Source: Legionella sp. PC997
GTDB lineage: Bacteria > Pseudomonadota > Gammaproteobacteria > Legionellales > Legionellaceae
Direction of reading: 5' to 3'
DNA length: 64,000 bases
Assembly (NCBI RefSeq): GCF_014109825.1
Contig: NZ_CP059576.1
Span: 915,001-979,000 of the forward strand
The notes beneath the pieces were generated by a model. The model worked only from the letters and a program-made list of their open reading frames with translations, was not told the origin of the DNA and did no database searches. A program made the translations under genes and the position numbers. Shown here one piece after another: positions 28,215 through 38,800 of this stretch. Each line of letters opens with the position of its first letter. Within the stretch, counting starts at the first letter, position 1.

Positions 28215-28990
28215 ACCAAAGAACCATTGGCCGCTAGTTTCTCTAAGACTGGGAATACCAACAACGCACAACCAGCTAATTCTTCCATCAGTTGCCATTG
28301 GGTAGATGTCGGAATGGGAAAACCAAGAAGTGATTGAACGTATTCTTGCCGATGAAATGGCATGGCCATGTAGTACTTTTGTAACGCCAAGATTGCTTTA
28401 AAACTCGGATGATATTTTTCTTTATCGACATGGGCTGGGATGGTGGCTGAAAAGATTTCATTACATAAAGCACATCGTAGCTTCTCAGTCCAGTATTTAT
28501 CAACAGAGGCCAGATTTTGACCTTTGATGTTAATGAGGACGCCGGGATTGATGAAATAAAGTCTGCCGCCACAGCTATGTGGACATAGTTCACAGGCGCT
28601 CAGGAACTCTTACGGAATGGTGTGTTCCTGTACATTGATGTAGGCGGTATGCGGAAGGCGTCCATGTCCTTTAGGCTCTTTGGGCGCATGGCTCTCTTAA
28701 TTTGATTGGCTCGGCGCAGGTTCTCCTGCAGCAGTGTTATTATGTTCTACCTTTGGAGATTGTCTTATTGGTTCGTGGTCTTATCTCTGTTGCCAAAGAT
28801 AAACCGCTTTAAATTGGATACAGAGACTTTATGCTCGAGCAGTGCCCGCGGGATCCAAGAAGCCAGGTGAATACAACCAATGACAAACGGTTTTGTGCCC
28901 TCAGGTAGGTTGGATGAGTGCACCAATGCAACGATCTGCTCAACTTCTTCCTGAGATTTTTAATGACAATGGGTAATTCTTTTGCTGGTG
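28208..28990 (-). pseudogene. IS66 transposase TnpC, truncated and broken
   Basis: Read on the minus strand: a helical N-terminal part (EEVEQIVALVHSSNLPEG ... SVSNLKRFIFGNRDK), then PKEPKGHGRLPHTAYINVQE, an in-frame stop (TIP*EFLSACELCP), the IS66 zinc-finger (ELCPHSCGG ... RCALCNEIFSA), and the start of the DDE transposase domain (YYMAMPFHRQEYVQSLLGFP to AANGSLVHI). It then runs into inverted tnpB. At least one further frame break lies in the N-terminal part. The catalytic core is missing. Confidence 0.85.
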
Positions 28991-29107
28991 TCATTAGCAA
29001 CATTGCTCCTCTTAGGGGAGCAAGATTAGCTAGCAGTCTTAATAAAATCAATAGGTTGTGCTGAAAATAATGAATCAATGCTTTTTGGCTGCAAAGTCAG
29101 AAAGTAT

Positions 29108-30982
29108 TTATAGTGTTCCATAAGTTAATCTGGATGGGGGAATATGTTGTAACGGTGTACTTTCATTTACTGTAATAACAATTTCCCTACGTGAAAAAAT
29201 TGAATATGCTGATAATTTTTCATTATTTGTTACGTCTCGTCGTATTACCTTTAATGCCTCAATACAACGTGTAAATATATTAATGGTATCCTCCAGGTAC
29301 TGATCCTGTTTTAATAAGCCAATATCTCGCAATAATTGCACGTGAATGTCATGATGAATTGGGGCGTGAAGCCCTTGCATATCAGCCAGCTTATTCGAAA
29401 TGAGTTCCAATCTTTCAATAAAGCGTTGATATTCAAGATTTGCAATCTTTTTTTCTATATTCCAAAAATTAGCAGAGCACGTAGATATCCCGACTACAGG
29501 AATAAGAAGAAGCCAAGGTGTCAATATTGCAAGAGCCCCGTATAAGTCAACCTGCTCTCTATAATATCCTCTTGTTTCATAGTCAAGCACTTCTTTATGA
29601 GATTTCAAATATTGGTAGGCATCAACAGCACGATAAATAAAATATAATATAATAACTAGTGAACAACAAATAGATCCACCTGACATACTTATTGTTGCCG
29701 CCCTAAAACATGGATCAGCTTGTGGAGTGCGTCTTTGTAAGTCAGCTAAATAATCTTCCATCTGCTTAATCAAGCAATTCAAAACAAGCCTGTCATTATT
29801 TGAATGTTGGTAGTGATAAGTGATTGAAGATGAAGGAAAGGATTTCGAAATATTGCTCCTTGCTACTGTATTAAGCTTTGTGTCTGATTTTAAATTATCT
29901 TTGAACGCTCGCGGCATCTCCACTAATATGGAGTCCGGGATGATTTCTTGTCCTATCATTAAGACAAAGTCTTCGTCATTTTTATCACCACGATCTTCAA
30001 CTATTTCTTTACCTTTTTCTGATTCAAAAGATCTTTGATCTGACTCGATAAAAGCATACCCCCTAGCTTCATAGGATAATATTTGATCTTTTGGTACGCT
30101 CACACTTTGCAGATATAATGCTCTTGGAATCATTCTTGGATTACATAAATAATTAGCTCTTACTAACTCGACCAGGCTAAGAGTTCCGCTATATCGTATA
30201 TAAATACTTTTTACCATGGGATCATATTTGCCTTTTTGTTCTTCGAATAACTGAGCATAAGCACGTAAAAATTGTGCCCTCTCTCCGCTTTTAAGACAAA
30301 GCAAAATATGTTCTTGATCGCGGATAGGAAGTTGCCTATGCAACATAAAAGGTGTGATATTTTCATTATTGAAAAGATGTAGGTCTGCTCCATTTTTAAA
30401 TAGTATTACTATGATCTGAATGTGCTTTTTTATAGACTCCTCATCTATTGGTTGTTCTTTCCTGCAATCCAGAAGTACCTGATAGCATTTATGCAATGCC
30501 GTATTACCATCATCATCAGCTTGATTAATAAATTCATTATCTTTATCTGAAATGACATGATGAAATAAGATATCTATAATTTTAAGCTGACCAAGCCAAG
30601 CTGTTTTATGTAAAAGTGTAGATTTATATATGTCACATGCAAAAATCAAAGTTTGTTGCTCGTCCTTTTTTGCCTGATTTAGTAGCTTGATAAAAATATC
30701 GCAAAATGAATCTTTTGCTGCATACCAAAAAACCGTTCTTAATTCATGGTCTTTTGTATAAATCACTTTATTATTTTTCATTTCATTAAATAAAAAGTTA
30801 GATAGTTCCTCATCACCAGTTGCTAAGGCCAGATGTAAAAGCGTTTTATTCTCTTCATCACAAGCAAATAAAGAAGCGGGCGATCGCTCATTGATTAACC
30901 TAACCAGGTCTATCACATCCTCGAAGTTATTTTCTTTAATAGCTTTAATTAATGCATCAACGAAATAGCGTCTCGTGTACAT
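29108..30982 (-). CDS. Ankyrin-repeat membrane protein, candidate effector
   Basis: 624 residues. Residues ~10-230 contain four or five ankyrin repeats of variable quality (KTLLHLALATGDEELSNFLF, STLLHKTAWLGQLKIIDILF, NTALHKCYQ, then IVILFKNGADLHLFNNENIT). Around residues 425-500 two hydrophobic segments (GSICCSLVIILYFIY and LAILTPWLLLIPVVG) form a membrane hairpin, followed by a charged helical tail. No catalytic motif. Ankyrin proteins with host-facing roles are common in Legionella; secretion is inferred. It lies beside the IS66 remnant. Confidence 0.8.
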   Translation of the reverse strand: MYTRRYFVDALIKAIKENNFEDVIDLVRLINERSPASLFACDEENKTLLHLALATGDEELSNFLFNEMKNNKVIYTKDHELRTVFWYAAKDSFCDIFIKLLNQAKKDEQQTLIFACDIYKSTLLHKTAWLGQLKIIDILFHHVISDKDNEFINQADDDGNTALHKCYQVLLDCRKEQPIDEESIKKHIQIIVILFKNGADLHLFNNENITPFMLHRQLPIRDQEHILLCLKSGERAQFLRAYAQLFEEQKGKYDPMVKSIYIRYSGTLSLVELVRANYLCNPRMIPRALYLQSVSVPKDQILSYEARGYAFIESDQRSFESEKGKEIVEDRGDKNDEDFVLMIGQEIIPDSILVEMPRAFKDNLKSDTKLNTVARSNISKSFPSSSITYHYQHSNNDRLVLNCLIKQMEDYLADLQRRTPQADPCFRAATISMSGGSICCSLVIILYFIYRAVDAYQYLKSHKEVLDYETRGYYREQVDLYGALAILTPWLLLIPVVGISTCSANFWNIEKKIANLEYQRFIERLELISNKLADMQGLHAPIHHDIHVQLLRDIGLLKQDQYLEDTINIFTRCIEALKVIRRDVTNNEKLSAYSIFSRREIVITVNESTPLQHIPPSRLTYGTL

Positions 30983-31357
30983 CCATAACTTCCTTAATTG
31001 TATATAAAATGTTTAATGTCTTTCAGTTTAATCGATAGATCAGAAAGCTCATAAGAAAAACATTGGTTAGTACTCTTTTAATTTCATATTATCTAGGGAG
31101 TAAAATGAAATTGAAGTATCAAAAATCAATCATATTATAAAACCAAACGCCCAAAGATATATAACTTCCTCAAATGAAAATTGGTTATATCCAGAGAAAG
31201 ATATTAGATCTAGTTGCGATTTTTTGAGAGGAATCTTATTGCCTCCAAAGAATCAGCTGCATAAATTTGACACAATATCCTTAAGTGCACGAGTTGACGA
31301 TGGCTCCACTTACCACCAGGACGCATTTGCTAAAAGCGTCCCTCATTTTACCTGTAG
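30983..31357. other. Non-coding spacer
   Basis: 375 AT-rich bases between the ankyrin gene start and the cyclase remnant. All frames are short and no RNA or repeat is recognised. It probably holds the ankyrin promoter and eroded sequence of the cyclase gene. Confidence 0.4.
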
Positions 31358-31654
31358 TGTTCTGTAAATGAAGACACTCTTTTCCCCATTCATCTTCGCA
31401 TTGGAATTCATACTGGAGCTGTAGTGGGCGGAGTCATTGGCAAGAAAAAATTTGCCTATGATTTGTGGGGGAAAGCCATCAATATAGCAAGCCGTATGGA
31501 GTCTCATGGTGAGTCTGATCGAATTCATGTGAGTGAAGAAACTTATCAACTGCTGAAAGATCTTTTTGAATTTGAAAAAAGAGGAACCATTTTAGTCAAA
31601 GGAATAGGGGATATGCCCACCTATTTTTTAGTAAAGCCCAAATCCACCCAGTGA
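31358..31654 (+). pseudogene. Class III adenylate/guanylate cyclase C-terminal stump
   Basis: An open frame starting just after a stop at 31355 encodes the last ~97 residues of a class III cyclase domain: LRIGIHTGAVVGGVIGKKKF, DLWGKAINIASRMES (with the family Asn/Arg transition-state pair NIASRM) and the terminal VKGIGDMPTYFL. The metal-binding first half and any N-terminal domain are gone and no start or ribosome site remains. It lies just upstream of the degenerate GGDEF-EAL gene. Confidence 0.85.
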
Positions 31655-31757
31655 TTTGAATAATTTCGATAATTTGTTGCTTCTTCTTATTAATCGTTAC
31701 CCACTTATAAATTAAAGTACTAAAATTAATTTATGGACACACCTCATCATTACTTAT

Positions 31758-33401
31758 ATGGACATAAATTACAATATCGCAAGAAGTTCAATTATTTTAA
31801 AAGAATATGTGAACAAATATGCTTATATAGGATTAAGCATTTCGATTTGTAGTATTTTAATCGCTTCGCTGGTTGTGTCTTATCAAATCACAGGATTTGT
31901 CAATCTAAATGGTTTTATTAGGGCGCAAACAACAAATCCTGCCATTTGGATTCTTGATTTAACTCCTTTTCTATTTGCTTATTGGGGGCAATCATTTTTC
32001 CATGGATTGGTGAACACCACAGAATCACTTGTTGCAGATAAAACGGAAGCTCTTCTATATAAAAGTAGCGATCTCGAATCAAAACTAAAATATAAAAGTG
32101 AACATGATTATTTCACACAGTTACCTAATGCCTTTCTGTTTAGTGAGCAAATCAAACAAGCCATTGATAAAATGGAAGAATTACATGAGTTGGGGGTTAT
32201 TATATTAAAATTAAATGATTTTAAGGTCATTCACGATAATTTCGGTGATTTTAATGCCAATAGTGTTTTAACCCAGTTTGTTAAAAAACTAAAAGATATG
32301 TTAATTAACCCTTTTATGCTCAAAGCGACTATGGGCATAAATACTATAGCTCGGATAGAAAGTGATGAATTTGCTTTATTGCTTCCTAGATTGAATGAAC
32401 AGGTTAATTATAACACCTTGTTGAAAAACATTGTTGAGATAACGACTCTTGATTTTATAGTAGATGGTATCCATGTAAATATTGGTACCACGGCCGGAGC
32501 TGCAATTTATCCTCGTGATGGAGATGATAACGTTTCTTTAATCAGTCATGCACGAACGGCAGTTTTTCATGCAAGAAAGAAAGAAAAGCCTTTTGCTATT
32601 TATAATGCAAATATGGAAGAGGACTTTACTACCAACCGAATTGTGATGAATGCCCTGAAGAAATCTATAGAAAATCAGGAGATGAAAATCTATTATCAAC
32701 CTGCTGTGGAGCTGAAAACAGGTAGAATCATTGGTGCTGAAGTCATGGTGCGTTTTGTACATGAACAATATGGCTTACTCAGTTTGGAAAAATTTATGCC
32801 ACTTATTGAGCGATCGAGTTTAACTCAGCAATTAACCTCGTTCATGTTAATAAATGTTACGAAACAATTAGTACTTTGGCATCAGGCAGGACATAAAATT
32901 TTTGCATCGGTTAATCTTTCTGTTCAAGATGCGATTGATAAAAAATTACCAGAATTTGTAGAGAAATTACTTAAAGAAAATAAAATTGCTCCAGAGTATT
33001 TAACCTTAGAGTTTAATGAGCGAGCTTGTCTATCGGATCAGGAACAATCAATTGAAGTATTAAATCAATTAAGCAATTTAGGCGTGAAGCTAGCAATACA
33101 TGATTTTTGTAGTGGGTATTCTTCAATTCTTTATTTAGCCAATTTGCCAATCAATGAAATAAAAATTGATAAGTCACTTATTTTGAACATGATTAAAGAC
33201 AAGAGGAAGTCTAAAATTGTTGAAGCGATTGTTAAACTAGCACAAACCTTAGAGCTAGAGGTACTGGCTGATGGTGTAGAAAATAAGGAAATTAGAGAAC
33301 AGCTGAAGCAATATGGTTGTAAATATGGGCAAGGAACGTATTTCTCAAACCAACTGAGTCCTTATGAGTTTATGGCTTTATTAAATTCAGGTATAAGATA
33401 A
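31758..33401 (+). CDS. Membrane GGDEF-EAL protein with degenerate active sites
   Basis: 547 residues: two N-terminal membrane helices (~20-75), GGDEF ~110-275, EAL ~295-543. The cyclase site reads ESDEF (201-205) instead of GGDEF, and the I-site is absent. In the EAL domain, EVM (328-330) replaces EAL, HDFCSGYSS replaces DDFGTGYSS and ADGVE replaces AEGVE. The substrate-side SVNLS, KIDKS and GQG motifs remain. Cyclase activity is very unlikely and phosphodiesterase activity doubtful. It may bind c-di-GMP or act by protein contact. Confidence 0.88.
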   Translation: MDINYNIARSSIILKEYVNKYAYIGLSISICSILIASLVVSYQITGFVNLNGFIRAQTTNPAIWILDLTPFLFAYWGQSFFHGLVNTTESLVADKTEALLYKSSDLESKLKYKSEHDYFTQLPNAFLFSEQIKQAIDKMEELHELGVIILKLNDFKVIHDNFGDFNANSVLTQFVKKLKDMLINPFMLKATMGINTIARIESDEFALLLPRLNEQVNYNTLLKNIVEITTLDFIVDGIHVNIGTTAGAAIYPRDGDDNVSLISHARTAVFHARKKEKPFAIYNANMEEDFTTNRIVMNALKKSIENQEMKIYYQPAVELKTGRIIGAEVMVRFVHEQYGLLSLEKFMPLIERSSLTQQLTSFMLINVTKQLVLWHQAGHKIFASVNLSVQDAIDKKLPEFVEKLLKENKIAPEYLTLEFNERACLSDQEQSIEVLNQLSNLGVKLAIHDFCSGYSSILYLANLPINEIKIDKSLILNMIKDKRKSKIVEAIVKLAQTLELEVLADGVENKEIREQLKQYGCKYGQGTYFSNQLSPYEFMALLNSGIR

Positions 33402-33417
33402 AAGGTTCGTGAAATGA

Positions 33418-33438
33418 AGGAGGAGACTTTATCCTCCT
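33418..33438. terminator. Bidirectional hairpin between convergent genes
   Basis: AGGAGGA and TCCTCCT pair perfectly around a 7-base loop, midway between the stop codons of the GGDEF-EAL gene and the next minus-strand gene. There is no clear T-run. Confidence 0.45.
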
Positions 33439-33448
33439 CGTTACTCAC

Positions 33449-34138
33449 TCATTCATTTACTTTAGGTGTAAATCCAGACTTTTGATAATCATTGGTCGAC
33501 GTGGAGGTTGTTTCTGTTTTTGGGGTATTAAAAATCCCTACTTTCCCTAAGGCATCGCTTAGAGCATGAGGGTCTTTAATACTAATAGAAGGTTGAGCAA
33601 GCGCACCGGACTCAGGTAATGGAATAGAGTATTTTTCCGGATTATTGTGATCAAGTGAAGGGTACGTTTTAGATATTCCATCTTTAGTTGCTGTTTTAGT
33701 TTGCAAAATTAGATTACTTATTTCTATGTTATCTGCAAACTTAATAGCCCCTTCGACATATTCGACATTCGCTGACTCTAAAATTAACTTAACCTCTTTT
33801 CCTGAAAAAAAGTCATTTAAGGTACCGTCAAATAAAAAGGGGGCCAACTCTTCTTTTCTGTGAGTACATAAATTTAAATCGCCTCTATAGGTTACTGTAT
33901 CAAAGTCTTCACTCTGTTTAATGATTTTTAATAATCCAAGGAGTTTATTTTTTACATCGTTATTATCGTATTTTTCAGGAAGAGATTCTTCTAGTTTTTT
34001 TAAGTCTCCCGACTTTAAGCCATCCTTTTTAATTAAAGCAAAACCATTAACCATGGATTGGACTTTTTCATGATAACTTGAGATGACTAGTTCTTTTTTG
34101 GGAGTAACTGCGTAAGAAATAAAAATTTTAGGGGACAT
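33449..34138 (-). CDS. Orphan soluble protein
   Basis: 229 residues, unrecognised. The start has an excellent ribosome site (AGGGAGGTT). Residues 1-130 look globular (KIFISYAVTPKKELVISS; DFDTVTYRGDLNLC). The C-terminal ~60 residues are Ser/Thr/Pro/Asn-rich and probably disordered (KTETTSTSTNDYQKSG). No signal peptide or membrane helix. It lies 67 bases upstream of the next minus-strand gene end. An effector role is possible but unsupported. Confidence 0.65.
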   Translation of the reverse strand: MSPKIFISYAVTPKKELVISSYHEKVQSMVNGFALIKKDGLKSGDLKKLEESLPEKYDNNDVKNKLLGLLKIIKQSEDFDTVTYRGDLNLCTHRKEELAPFLFDGTLNDFFSGKEVKLILESANVEYVEGAIKFADNIEISNLILQTKTATKDGISKTYPSLDHNNPEKYSIPLPESGALAQPSISIKDPHALSDALGKVGIFNTPKTETTSTSTNDYQKSGFTPKVNE

Positions 34139-34205
34139 ATCATAACCTCCCTTATTTATTTAAAAATAAGGATCATTGTATTATTTATAATATAGACCAT
34201 TTGTT

Positions 34206-35111
34206 CTATTTTAGATCAGTTGAGGGTCTACCTAAGCAGGAAGCGGAGATTTCTGCAAGAGCGTTGGTATAATATGCAATAAAAAAATCTTTGGCCTGGG
34301 AGGGTAATTCAAACCTCCTAGAATTACTGCATTTAAGGCCTGCACCTATACTTGCATTTTGAATGCTGTATTTGCTTTCGTTTAAAATTAATTCTGCATA
34401 ATCCAAAGCATCTAAAACATGCTTATATTCAATTTGAGCTTCTTCAATTTTAGAGTTATTGAGTAACCATAAGCAGTAGTTAGATATTGCCTCCGCCAAA
34501 ACCATATAACCATAACTTCCATAATAGGGAAGCATCCGTTTGCTATTGAAGATTAGTTCTTGATAAAGAGTGTTCGATTCTTCAATACTAGCTTGTTGTA
34601 ATTTATGGTAAATGTATTCATTGTAACGCTGAATTGCATGAACAGAACCGTATCGAATGGCAATTTTGAGTGATTCAACTTCGGAAAATCCGAAATCGTT
34701 CTTCATATTTTTTTTTATTTCTTGTGAGTAATGAAAAAAATATGCACCCCGTACTAAATTAAATTGATTTAATTGGGGTTGGGAGAAAAACATCATTAAG
34801 GGTAAATTTTTCTGCTGTGCTAAAGCCACACCATATGCGCACCATATTTTTCCCCAGTATTCAACTAATTCTTGATCCTGGCAAAATTCTTCGATGGAAG
34901 GGACGTGATAGGTAATGCGAGCAATTGTTTCAATCTTCTGATTTTTAATTAGTGCAAGTTTCTTTTCACGATTTGCTTGATTAAACATATAGATAAACAT
35001 TCTATCTTGTAGTGTTAATTTTAAGGACATATTCCATGTCTTAAAATCAAAAAAACCATACATATTTAGTACCTGCTTTCCTAGTTTTGTGAAGTTGACA
35101 TAAAGTGACAT
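34206..35111 (-). CDS. Orphan helical protein
   Basis: 301 residues from the first ATG; an ATG 48 bases downstream (35063) preceded by AGGTACTAAAT is an alternative start. Helical throughout, with Tyr-rich stretches (YGSYGYMVLAEAISNYCLWL) and TPR-like spacing near residues 165-245 (EEAQIEYKHVLDALDYAELIL). No signal peptide. I do not recognise the family with certainty; it looks lineage-specific. Confidence 0.65.
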   Translation of the reverse strand: MSLYVNFTKLGKQVLNMYGFFDFKTWNMSLKLTLQDRMFIYMFNQANREKKLALIKNQKIETIARITYHVPSIEEFCQDQELVEYWGKIWCAYGVALAQQKNLPLMMFFSQPQLNQFNLVRGAYFFHYSQEIKKNMKNDFGFSEVESLKIAIRYGSVHAIQRYNEYIYHKLQQASIEESNTLYQELIFNSKRMLPYYGSYGYMVLAEAISNYCLWLLNNSKIEEAQIEYKHVLDALDYAELILNESKYSIQNASIGAGLKCSNSRRFELPSQAKDFFIAYYTNALAEISASCLGRPSTDLK

Positions 35112-35241
35112 TCACATGTTCTGGTTTGTTTGCTAACTGCACTCAGGGCTATAATACCATAAGTGTGTATTGAATATATTCATCAGGAAGCAGATTTGGT
35201 TTGGGAGATGAGGTCAAGGGAGTATCAAGGCGCTAAAAATG

Positions 35242-35267
35242 CGGGGCTCGGAGCATTCTGCTCCGAG
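35242..35267 (-). terminator. Strong hairpin after small conserved gene
   Basis: CTCGGAGC / GCTCCGAG pair perfectly (8 bases, loop ATTCT), 13 bases beyond the stop codon of the minus-strand 81-residue gene. On the minus strand it is followed by CCCCGCATTTTT, giving a delayed T-run. Confidence 0.65.
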
Positions 35268-35279
35268 TTAATAACACTA

Positions 35280-35525
35280 CTATTTTGCGGCAATTTCTTT
35301 CCACCAATTGGTTTTGGTCTCAGTGACCCAATGTCCTTCACGCATACGAGCAACAAATTCCTCAGCTTTTTCAGGAGTGGATGATTTTTGATCCAATTTA
35401 ATGCACCAATCCCATTCGCCTGTTGTAGACCACATTTTTTCTACGCCATCCCATTTAGCCATAGCATTCATATCAGACATTGCTTTGTTACTTTTTACAA
35501 AAATTACACTATTCCATGCATTCAT
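35280..35525 (-). CDS. Small conserved-looking cytosolic protein
   Basis: 81 residues starting at MNAWNSVIF (ATG 35525) with AAGGAT 8 bases upstream. The longer frame reaching 35654 reads through AT-rich leader and is not supported. The alternating beta/helix pattern with repeated Trp (WDGVEKMWSTTGEWDWCIKL) suggests a compact alpha/beta (ferredoxin-like) fold. No catalytic motif; function unknown. Confidence 0.7.
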   Translation of the reverse strand: MNAWNSVIFVKSNKAMSDMNAMAKWDGVEKMWSTTGEWDWCIKLDQKSSTPEKAEEFVARMREGHWVTETKTNWWKEIAAK

Positions 35526-35873
35526 TATTACTATCCTTATAAAATTATTTGTATACTTGAGTACGAAACTCAAGATTAAGAATATAATAATTCTCGAATT
35601 CTTTCCATTTATCCCAACATTTTTTATTGCTTGATTTTTATAGTAATTTTTCAAGTATTATCCACTGAAACAATGCGCTATAGCCTGGATGCGGGGAAAG
35701 GAGAATCTTGGTGTCTTTTGTCAAAGAAAAATTACTCGGGTTCTGCCTCGAGGTACCTCATTGCAAAAGGAGCAATTAACTTTACTGGATCATCAATTAT
35801 ACAATTGGGTTTTTTGCTATCCATACGCTTTTTTTGTTATCATCCAGCTTAAAATTCAATATTGATTAAAAAA
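35526..35873. other. Non-coding spacer before large effector-like gene
   Basis: 348 bases. Contains a dyad, CTTGAG-TACGAAA-CTCAAG (around 35555-35573), 30 bases upstream of the divergent small gene, which may be regulatory. A 73-codon plus-strand frame at 35631 has no ribosome site and is not called. Confidence 0.4.
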
Positions 35874-38800
35874 ATGTCTTATAAAAAATTCGATATCCTT
35901 TCGTGTGCCATTGAACACGATCAAGCTGCTGTTGCTGAGCAATGGGCAAAAACTTTTATTTATAATCCTAAGAATGATATTGCCGTTAATATGACGCAGT
36001 TATTACTATCCTGTTTAGCATCGGGTGATTTCAAAGTACGCCCTTATTTATCTAAAACATCGAAATTACAAGCTCCCTCGGATCAATTAACTATTGCTGA
36101 TTATTTATCGCATGCCAGTCGTATTATTCTTGACTATAAAGGATTAACCGGAGCAAATAGGGAAGAATTATTAAATTATTTCCCTCCTGATGGAAAAAAT
36201 GTTTTTTCCCGCTCAGCCACACATAATGTGCGTCGCGGTATGGGTGGTGAAATTGTCGAAGGAAAGGGTTTTTTGCTGGGTTTAATGGGACAATTACCCG
36301 GTCTTATCAAAACTCCCCAGGATTTTGGTATTAATATCGCTATGGGTGGCGAGGGGCAAGATAATTTTTATGGAAAAAAAATAACAGCTAATGGTTTCAG
36401 TGGTCATTTTTATTTTCACCGCAATGACACAGATTGTTTGCTCATGCTTGGTCTTGAACAAACAGCACCTGCCGCTTCCCCGGTAGAATTTTTAATGGGG
36501 GCAAAAAAGTATCCTAATAATGTACAACAAGACCATGATCAATTCGGTCAAGGACATTCATTAAAGGGCGCTTCAGATACGTATACTGCTGCTGGGTCTT
36601 TATATTTTAGTGATCCAGTATATCAAGCCAAACTTGTAAGCGAAAAAGGTGTTTTCCCACCGGATAAATACGGCGCAATGCAAGTTACGATTAACGATGA
36701 GAATTGGCCATCTGTCAAAAATACTTTAGAGCAACTCCGGCTTCTGGCTGACGAAGATCATAAAAAAGATTTATTAGCGTTTCTGCTCTCCAAACCAAAA
36801 ACTGCTGTACCGACTGAAAATAATCCCTTAAGTTACATTACACTTGATTTTGATACTTATTTGAAACGTATTTATCAGGTGTTCATTATTGAGGGGCAAA
36901 TGGATTTTGAGAGTCAATCTGCTCTCTCAAACCTACAGGCCAATTTGTTATTAACGATTAAAAAATTACAACAAGGTGATGTGAATAGTTATGAACCGTT
37001 GAAACATCAGATTGCAGAAATTAAGCAATTAAAAAATATTCCACTTCCGTACCAGAAAGCTATTGATCGCATTCAAAAGTTATTTAAATTGCAGCTTGGG
37101 ATTGATCCGAAATTGAAACAAACCCATCAGGAACTGTTGCTAAGAAATCAATACGATGATTTACAGGAAGAAAGCAAAGTTATCTTGGAAAAGCTATTGA
37201 TTATGCAAAAGCATTTTAAGAAACAGCCCATTACCAAAGAGCAAGAAGCACTGGAATTTTTTCTTCAACAGATTGAGATCCAAATAAATGCCCTGCAAAA
37301 TCCCTTCCCATCATCCTTAGAAGAGATATCTGATTTAAGTACAAGCTGGGTGTTATGCGATGAGCCAGTTTCTATCAGTATAGAGTCTATTGATAAGCTG
37401 AGAAAAATTACAGACCGGGCAAAAGAATTTACTCAACCTATCACTTTAACAACCAGCGAGGAAATTTCATTTCCTCAACTGATATCCGGAATACAAAAAA
37501 ATCTCTTACCCCTTGCTCAAATCAATCTAATTGATTACTCGAAATTAGATTTAAACGATCTGGCGAAACAATTTAATTTATATGTAGACTATTTAGCTGA
37601 AAACGCAGAGGCTCTTAATCATTGGGAACACAATTTTTCTCAAACAACAAATATTCTAGCTAATTACTCGAATAAAAAAACCGAGCTTAATGAGGGACAT
37701 GCTTTTTTGCCCCAGTATCGTGAGAGTACCATCCTAAGACGTTTATATGCTTTAAATAGTACCGATCTTTGTTCTTTGCCGTTTAAGCCGTACGAACATC
37801 CTGCTGCAGAATGTAGAATCCATCAACCTCATACTTACTGGAGCAAAATAAGTAACTTACTATCTGCGGGTACTGAGGTAGTTTTAATACTCCGAGATTT
37901 AAAAAAGCAACAAATAGCCAAAACCTCATGGGAGGAGATGAATGCTACAGTCACTTTATTTCAAGAAGCTGTTGAACGATTTAAAAAAGCAAATGAAGAA
38001 TTAACAAAACACTCCAGTAACATTCAGGAGCTTCCGGTCGAGGTTTTTGAAAGTCCATTTTTCTATCCTATTAGTGATGAGGAGCTGCACCAAATGAATG
38101 GTGTGCAACTTGTTACTCTATGTTTGGAAGAGTTAAATGCAGAAATGCCGAGTGCTTTAGTTCGACGAGTCACGAATAATCAAGAATTGTGGCTACGTAT
38201 GGATAAAGCATTTCAAATTGAAGAGGTGGGTTTTAAAAAGCGTAAAGATAATATTGAACAGAAAATCATTAAATTACGTACGATTTACCATTTTGGAGAA
38301 CAGGTTCGTCAGTTTAAAGAACATGTGGATCTAATTGACAAAGAGAGGTTTTTTACAGAGCTGCAAAAGTTAGCGCATGAAACTTCCTTTATTTTTGAGG
38401 CTCATAAAGCGGTTGAACAGGCTCAGTGTGAACTTGTAAATTTACGCGAATTCCTAACGCTTCTGCACGATTTTGCAAAAGAAGAAGATCCCAATGCAGC
38501 GCTTAAAGTATTAGAGCAAAAATACCAAAGGCTTCCGGAAAAAGAGCAAAAACATTATGCGCCTCAATTGCAAGACTCCACAGCGCTTGCTTTTAAGGCG
38601 TATCTTGAAAAAATCAATTCAGCCCAAAAGTTTACAGAGAAAAGAAGAAACTTTGTATTCTTAAAGCAATTAATTGAAAAATTACCACCCGACCCGTTTC
38701 AAGATGAATATAAAATAAAACAAACAGAGGATAGTTTGTATCAATTATATTTTGAGCTAAGGAAAGCAACTTCTGTAGATGCTAAAAAACGTATATTTGA

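Larger units (their letters stand above)
27690..29000. mobile_element. Rearranged IS66-family remnant
   Basis: Contains pieces of all three IS66 genes: tnpA-like and the first half of tnpB on the plus strand, and the N-terminal to zinc-finger part of tnpC on the minus strand. In an intact IS66 element all three point the same way, so the tnpC portion is inverted and joined to truncated tnpB near 28208-28214. No terminal inverted repeats or target duplication could be identified by eye. The element is dead. Confidence 0.8.

Noticed and set aside
28025..28593. Several overlapping minus-strand frames taken as separate genes
   Set aside because: They are pieces and frame shadows of the broken IS66 tnpC and inverted tnpB.
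31424..31654. Complete small cyclase-like gene starting at GTG 31424
   Set aside because: The homologous reading continues upstream of this GTG, so it is an internal codon of a truncated gene.
35631..35852. 73-codon plus-strand frame upstream of the large effector-like gene
   Set aside because: No ribosome site and no protein-like composition beyond chance.
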